Shown here one piece after another: positions 58,361-64,000 of a stretch of DNA of 64,000 nt. Every line of letters begins with the position of its first letter. The first letter of the stretch is position 1. The notes under the pieces were generated by a model that did no database searches, was not told the origin of the DNA, and saw nothing but the letters and a program-made list of their open reading frames with translations. The position numbers and the translations under genes are program-made. The stretch is from Macrocystis pyrifera (Eukaryota > Sar > Phaeophyceae > Laminariales > Laminariaceae): assembly GCA_031763025.1 (NCBI GenBank), contig JASSKH010000003.1, forward strand, positions 7,120,718-7,184,717, read 5' to 3'.

Positions 58361-59568
58361 ATGCGTCAAAGGCGTGCGGGAGTGTGGAGAGGTGACACCC
58401 TTCGCGTTCTGAACAACAAATACACCGTCACATCGCAACGAAACAAACAGCGGCGATGTCTAACTTCCCTGAATTCGGAGGGCCGCAGGGCCGATTCGGT
58501 TGGTGACCTTGCCGACCCAGAGTCGTGGCCACGTCGCGTCACCGCCCTGGAGACAAATTTCAAACAAATGAAATTCGGAGCCGATCTACAGAAGAAGCAA
58601 TTGGTTCTGGAACGCTCTTGGCATTTCGAACCTGGACGGCGGAAGCGACCTCTGGAAGGAGATCACGTCGGTAGCTACCGTCCCGCACCACGCGCACCTA
58701 GGGAGTCACTCATTCCCGACGACGGGACCTATGGCGTTACCGAGGAAACTTCTGGGCGGCAGGCGTTGGAGCGACTCGCGGCTGGCAGGGAGGATGGGAG
58801 CGATGATGAGGCCCACTCCCCCCGGGTGGACCACCCGCGGCAACTGGATCCTTTGCCGGAACAAAGGATGCCGTATCTCGCCTCCAAATGTTTCTCCTGG
58901 CTTTCCCCGGGTGGCAGAACAGACCTGTTCTTTGGAGCGCGACCGAGGGACGTTTCGTTCGCCGACCATGCTAAGCACTTGATGCGTTATGTCGATGTTC
59001 ACGACGACGGAACATTCCACTACCGGTTTGCAAGTGATCGACTTTTCCATTGCTGTGTTTAGACACTAAGATGCGTCTACAGGCTAGGCAACAGTGTAGT
59101 GTCTACCTGCGTCAAAACCCGGAGATCGCGAACATGACAGTCGAAGACGTCTTGAAAAGCACTCGACAAAACGTTAGGTCCATTATCGGACAGATGACGC
59201 GGTACAGCGCCAATGTCTCTGGCAGCGATGGATACTGGCTCAGTCAGCACGAGAAACTAGAGAGCGCCGTCGAGCAGCTGCCCAGCCTCACAGTATTCAC
59301 CACGTACTCCGCCGCTGATCGTCATTGGTTCGATCTTTACCGCCTTATGCCGTCCTTTCGAGAACATGATCCGCCCGACATTCAACAACGTAGCCGCGCA
59401 TTGATCGAAAACCCCCACCTCGCCGATTGATGGTTTTCGGAGCGTTTGCGCCAATGGAAAAAGGTTTTCCTAGGTCCGCAGATGACTGATCAGTTGTGGT
59501 ACTGGGACCGCGCTGAGTGGCAGTCTCAAGATAGCCTGCACGTGCACGGGTGCAGCGCTTGAGGTTGC
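58361..59568 (+). pseudogene. Helitron Rep, N-terminal part with HUH motif
   Basis: Open stretch 58361-59062 (233 codons; includes CFSWLSPGGRTDLFFGARPR) overlaps in another frame 59050-59430 (Helitron-like N domain: MTVEDVLKSTRQN, SDGYWLSQHEKLE, WFDLYRLMPSF). A TGA at 59428 sits where this family has Trp. The frame then continues to WYWDRAEWQSQDSLHVHG, whose HVH at 59539-59547 is the HUH metal-binding motif, and stops at 59563. Frame shift plus stops make it a pseudogene. Confidence 0.8.
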
Positions 59569-59820
59569 GAGCCCGACGGGCGCATGACAGACCTAAGGTT
59601 TCTTGGCACGGAGACACGACGGCAGCGACGATGGCATTGAACACATCGCATGTGATGGTGTCGGGGAGTCTGCCTGTAGCGATGGAGGGGTCAGCGACGA
59701 AGAGTACGAACGCGTGCAAAGGGAAATGTGAGTGTTCTTGGCGGGTGTGGGCTTCACAGCTAAAAACCCCACCCCTCCACATGACGGCATACCCCTCCAC
59801 AAGAAGCTCGGCGGCAGGGA

Positions 59821-61560
59821 TTGCAGGAGCTTGCAAGGGACATGCGCGATGACGAAGCCGCCGTAAGGGACCGCTACGTCATGCTCGTCAATGTGACTCA
59901 GCGGCACACGCGGTGCGGTGCGTACTGCTTGCGACGAGGAAAATGCCGTTTCGGATACCCGCACGGCCGTCAGGAAACGCTTCAGATAACGGCTCACCCC
60001 CTCGTTAGCCCACCGACTATCCGAGTCGAGGATTGGCAGGTTGTCGTGCCCCCTCCGCGATCGTCGCCACCAGCAGATGGAGAGGAGGGGGTGGGAGAGC
60101 GTGACGGCTACGTCAATTGGCATGTCGTCGTGCAGATTGTGGGATGGAGTGGCAACGTTGATGCGTCATTCATCGTGGATCGTGGCATGGCGTACCGATA
60201 TATGGTCAAGTACGCCAGTAAGGGGGAGTACCGAAGCAGAGACGCTCAAAAGCTCTTGACCGACATTATAAACGACGCCAGCGAGCAGGCAACAGATGGA
60301 CGCCCGTCCATGCCTCGGATACTCCAATCTGCCATGATGCGGTGCACCACGCGCAGAGACATGGGCGCTCAGAAGGTTCAACACCTCAACATGCAGGAGG
60401 AAAGCGTTGATCACAACCTCTCGTTCGCCAAGGCAACTACGCAGAGAGATTCAGTCGAACTCGTCGCAGGTTCCGGTGGGAGGCCTCGAATCCGACGTGA
60501 CCTCCTCCCCTCATACAGCGAAAGGTTTGATGCTCACACGTGGCCGCAGCGCGCAATGCTGCCCAACGACACCCTACGCAAGTTGTCCTACGCCGAATTC
60601 GCCATGACATTCTACGTCGGTGCAGATGGCCTAATCAAGCGCTTCAGAGGTACCAGGAATCGGGTCATAACCTACCGACCATTCAATTCTTCTGACCCTC
60701 GCGGCGACAACGATCCTGACTACTGCCGTAATAGCTTGGTCAAGTTTCGCCCCTGGCAGGGCTGCTACGCTAACGGGTGGGGTGGAGCTGAAGGCGACGT
60801 CGCCGCCACGGTCGACGTCGATAAACGACAAGCCATGGTTAGCACTTGGACTGCATTCGCGGAGGAAACACTCCTGCTTCCTTATGCACAGCGTCCTCCT
60901 GGCTTCTCTGCGGTACACTTGCGCCCAGCCCTTCGTCGTCCCCGTCGGCGACGTCGACGACGGATCCCAGGTCGACCAGAGAATGGCAACACCGACGACA
61001 GCGACGCTAGCGACTGCAGCCGGGATAGCGACGACGAGGAAGACGAGCCTAACTTCGACGGTGTCTACGGAGGTTCAGGGGTCCGGCCGGGTGACCTCTC
61101 CGAACGCAGGCGGTGGCACGGCAGTGCAGACCATGATTGGGGGAGGAACGACGGGGTGGGACAGGCGGGCGTGCCAGAAAAGGCGGAATCGTGGGTGAAA
61201 AAGATGCAGCGGTCTGGCCGAGATGCCTTGGCGTCAGGAACGACTTCGACCGGACCACCTCTTAACACCAAGCAGGCCCACGCGGTCAATATCGTGCGAC
61301 AACACGACTTGCAGCTTCAAGCGTATCGGCAGGAGAGGGATAGGCGGGGGGAGGAGGAGCAACGTCGTCAAGGCGTCGAAGCCCCCGAGCCGCTCCGTAT
61401 GATTATGGCCGGGACGGCTGGCACTGGCAAGACTGTTGTTATCAAGGAGATGGTACGGGCGGTCGGCCCGGAAAATTCAAACTGTTGGCGCCTACCGGAA
61501 ACGCTGCCTGTGGGATCGAGGGACAGGTGCGATACACTACAAATGTTTTCTCGTCGTTAG
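59821..61560 (+). pseudogene. Helitron Rep C-terminal part fused to helicase start
   Basis: A 579-codon open frame. RHTRCGAYCLRRGKCRFGYP is the cysteine-rich segment of Helitron Rep. YRYMVKYASKGE (60193-60225) carries two tyrosines spaced as in the catalytic Y2 site. After a low-complexity acidic region, NTKQAHAVNIV and the Walker A motif GTAGTGKT (61411-61434) open the Pif1-like helicase. The frame ends at 61560 just after a GNAACGIEG-like block in another phase (61497), showing a frameshift. Confidence 0.8.
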
Positions 61561-61732
61561 GTGGTATAAATCGGTGTCTGCTTGCAAAAGCTACGTCTAC
61601 TTGCCAAAATCTATATTTCCTGTGTTCATGTTGCAATTGTACTCAGAGTTACGTAAATTATGTAGCAATAACCAACACCAAATACTTCAATTTTGCCCGT
61701 CCGCGTGTCGGGTTATCAGACTCTTCACAGTG
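61561..61732 (+). other. AT-rich insert between helicase motifs I and II
   Basis: About 172 bases, clearly more AT-rich than the flanks, with GTGGTA at the left edge and TTCTTCACAG-like TCTTCACAG at the right. It lies where related helicases are continuous (between a SSLG-type and a LKIPVKKR-type block). It could be a spliceosomal intron of the element or a later insertion. Confidence 0.45.
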
Positions 61733-63515
61733 GCTTGAAGATCCCCGTTAAGAAGAGGGTTGGGGCGGGCGCGGATGGAAGCGCACTCAAATCGGCGCCT
61801 GAAAGACCCAGGGTGTCGAGTACATGCTCGTAGACGAAATGCCCATGGTCGGGTAGGATCTGCTTGGCCTCATGAGCATTCGGGGCAGACAGGCCGTGTC
61901 TGGTCGTACCCCGGACGGTGACGACGGGCGCGAGCGGGGCTTGTTCGGCGGCCTCAGCGTCATCCCCGTCGGAGATCCCATGCAGCTGCCTCCGGTAGGT
62001 GCTGCGCCGATGTGGAGTGACAGACCGGGGACAGCGGGACACTCCGTAGAGGGGCGCGCGGCTTGGCTGGGCCTCATCGCCGTCGCTGAAGGACGAGCCC
62101 TGCTTAAACGCTTCGACCTCTTCCGGGGCAGGATTCGTTTCCAAGTTCCTGACGCAGAGCAAGCTACTTCCAGTGACGCCGTCCGCTTTTTCCCCACAAA
62201 TGCGGAAGCCGACGACTGGAATCGGGAACGTTTAAACCTTCTGGGCACAGAAATTGCTCTGGTTGTCACCTCGCACACAGTCGGTGGTTACACAAATGTT
62301 TCCGCTGAACGTTTCAGAAACCTCGCGCCTAACCTATACTTCGCAGTTGGAGCGCGTGTTTTCATCAACAACAACGTGTGGACGTCAGCGGGTCTCGCGA
62401 ATGGTGCAGCTGGAGCAATCGTGCATATGCAGTGGGGGGAGCAGCCTGGTGCAGAGAGGCCGCCTGCACTCCCTTCGGTTGTCTACGTGCGAATTCATTA
62501 CTTCCGCGGCTTGCAGTTCTTCAGGGAGCGATCGGTTGTTGCTAACGGGGAGGCCGTTGACCTGCTCAATGTCGTCCCGATCGTCCCCATGGCATCGCAG
62601 GTTGAGGTGGGCCCTGCAGCCAGCAGCAGGAGGACTGAACGGGCTCGCTGCTTCAGATCTCAGTTGCCGATGAAACTAGCCTTTGGCGTTACGCACCACA
62701 AAAGCCAGGGCGCCACCCTTGACAGTGTTGTGCTCGACATCGACAAACGAGAGATCAACGACGGGCAAACTTTCGCGGCCCTCAGTAGGTGCCGTGACAT
62801 CAACAACATGCTGTTGGAGGACTTCAGCCAGGAACGTCTGCAGGCCATCGGGAATAGCGGGTCCTTCCCGACGCGGTTGGCCGCCCTTGATAGGATACGA
62901 TCCCTTGAGGATCAGACGCGACAGACGTTAGGTTTGCCTGCCTTGACGAGAGAACCGCGGCCGCCTAGGCCTACAACTACAAGTAACAGAGGAGGAATGT
63001 GGCGCGGAAGAACAAGTGGGAAGGCGAGGGGTCTGGGCCGGGGGCGGGGCAGAGGTGGCCACAGTAGAGGACAAGCATCCACCAATAGGGCGACAGGAAC
63101 ACACGGTCGGGGGTCAGGAGGGGGGGCTGGAGGGCGCCCACCACTCTCCCTGGCGCCACCACCATCTTGGGAGGACTATGCCATCCGAGAGATAGGGAGA
63201 GCAACTACGAACTCTTGGTTTTACGTGCCGCTCCTCTTGGATGCCTTTGGTGTTCAACGCCCGTTGACCTTCGTCAGGCCTCCACGGTGGGACCTGTACG
63301 TTCAATGCTACCGGAACGCTCTTGCAGATAATGACATTTGTCGTGAGTCTTTTGTCGGAAGTGGGGATTCAGCCACGTATATACCACGCGACGGCCAAGA
63401 GCTGTTCATGGATTTGAACGGTGATGCAGCGCAGTACATCGTGCACTGGATTACTGCTTTGAGACGAACACTGGATGCCACCGTCCCTCTGCCAAACGCC
63501 AACTTTGAACGTTGA
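61733..63515 (+). pseudogene. Helitron Pif1-like helicase, C-terminal part, with RG-rich extension
   Basis: Walker B VDEMPMVG (61830-61853) ends in a stop in one frame. The long frame 61872-63515 follows with GDPMQLPPVG (about 61971-62000), FGVTHHKSQGATLDSVVLDI (62683-62742) and FAALSRCRD (62773-62799), the ordered motifs of SF1B helicases. Beyond the helicase, residues from about 355 on are a Gly/Arg/Ser-rich tract (GRGRGRGGHSRGQ), then an approximately 120-residue tail of unknown family beginning near WEDYAIREIGR and ending PLPNANFER. Confidence 0.85.
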
Positions 63516-63520
63516 ACTCA

Positions 63521-63725
63521 GGGGGGGGGGGGGGGGGGTGTACTCGATAGGAGAGATGTACTCGATCTCATGCATGGCCGTAGTCGTATGACCATAGACC
63601 CTCGCATCCCTACAATGCCGGGACGGAGCATGTCGGGTTTTCACCGACCAGGCAGACACTGCTTGCACCAAGCGCGAAGCGCCGTGAGGTGTCCGGCGAG
63701 TCGCATGAAGGGTGAGCTGCATCCT
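63521..63725 (-). mobile_element. poly(C)-tailed dispersed repeat, copy 6 (truncated)
   Basis: An 18-base G-run (with T after), the full core to GGGTGAGCTGCATCCT, then an abrupt join to the G-rich start of the next copy. It sits 6 bp after the stop codon of the Helitron helicase frame. Confidence 0.9.
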
Positions 63726-63728
63726 CGA

Positions 63729-64000
63729 GGGGGGGTGGAGGGGGTGTACTCGATAGGAGAGATGTACTCGATCTCATGCATGGCCGTAGTCGTATGACCA
63801 TAGACCCTCGCATCCCTACAATGCCGGGACGGAGCATGTCGGGTTTTCACCGACCAGGCAGACATTGCTTGCACCAAGCGCGAAGCGCCGTGAGGTGTCC
63901 GGCGAGTCGCATGAAGGGTGAGCTGCATCCTACTAAGAACCGCTTGTGAGGCGGACTTGCATATGGATGACAGCCTCAATGAGTTAGTTTAATTTCCGGT
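63729..64000 (-). mobile_element. poly(C)-tailed dispersed repeat, copy 7 (runs off window)
   Basis: GGGGGGTGGAGGGGGTGTAC start and a core nearly identical to copy 6, then continues through CCTACTAAGAACCGC and GGATGACAGCCTCAATGAG to the window edge. It is longer than copy 6 at the distal end. Confidence 0.9.

Larger units (their letters stand above)
58361..63515 (+). mobile_element. degraded autonomous Helitron
   Basis: Successive plus-strand frames carry an N-terminal region, a Helitron-like N domain, Rep rolling-circle motifs, and a Pif1-type superfamily 1B helicase. That order is diagnostic of Helitrons, which move by a rolling-circle mechanism through a HUH two-tyrosine nuclease. The frame changes several times and has internal stops, so this copy cannot be active. 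Ends: the 5' TC and 3' CTRR termini were not identified; the right side is abutted by poly(C)-tailed repeats six bases after the last stop, the left by a minisatellite. Confidence 0.9.

Noticed and set aside
63570-63979. Short Arg/His-rich readings that recur at 11, 31, 34, 40 and 63 kb
   Set aside because: They are frames through the dispersed poly(C)-tailed repeat; stops and indels fall differently in each copy, so no protein is maintained.
1-64000. CRISPR array, rRNA genes or an integrated large DNA virus
   Set aside because: No regularly spaced identical short repeats, no rRNA-like conserved blocks, and no virus hallmark genes were seen.

Overview
The window is nuclear DNA of an intron-rich eukaryote. 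A stramenopile, most likely a brown alga, fits best. The grounds are a saccharopine-dehydrogenase-like oxidoreductase cut into nine short exons, a secreted EGF/tenascin-like protein of a kind abundant in brown algae and oomycetes, TTAGGG-like sequence, frequent (CAG)n runs, and mixed Helitron, LINE and chromodomain Ty3/gypsy debris. The organism call is inference; no marker gene is present.

Three host genes could be modelled exon by exon with consistent splice phases. Gene A (333-20712, minus) and gene B (34678-50485, minus) are tandem paralogues of one SCCPDH/trans-acting-enoyl-reductase-like oxidoreductase. They have identical intron positions and phases, including one conserved GC-AG intron, and recognisable homology inside several introns. 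Gene B is complete (about 427 aa). Gene A lacks only its last exon, which should lie left of base 1. Between them, on the plus strand, lies a 12-exon gene for a secreted multi-EGF protein (21633-31643) built from two copies of one module series. It is divergent from gene A across about 0.9 kb and convergent with gene B.

Introns and spacers are loaded with repeats. These include a TA-flanked MITE family with TTACGGGGG ends, a TTAA-flanked piggyBac-like MITE family, a 0.19-kb and a 0.135-kb foldback element, a 3 x 175-bp array, a 1.16-kb tandem duplication, (CAG)20 and (CAG)22 tracts, and several minisatellites. The most unusual is a dispersed family that always starts at a poly(G) run (poly(C) on the other strand) and is variably cut at the far end, as a retroposon with a poly(C) tail would be.

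The right third (50.5-64 kb) is a transposon graveyard. It holds unidentified inverted fragments, a broken chromodomain Ty3/gypsy fossil (about 51.8-54.1 kb, minus), a LINE endonuclease fragment (56.1-57.5 kb, plus), a minisatellite, and a large degraded Helitron with Rep and Pif1-type helicase domains (58.36-63.52 kb, plus). Two stacked copies of the poly(C)-tailed repeat follow to the window edge. No rRNA, CRISPR array or bacterial-type operon was seen.
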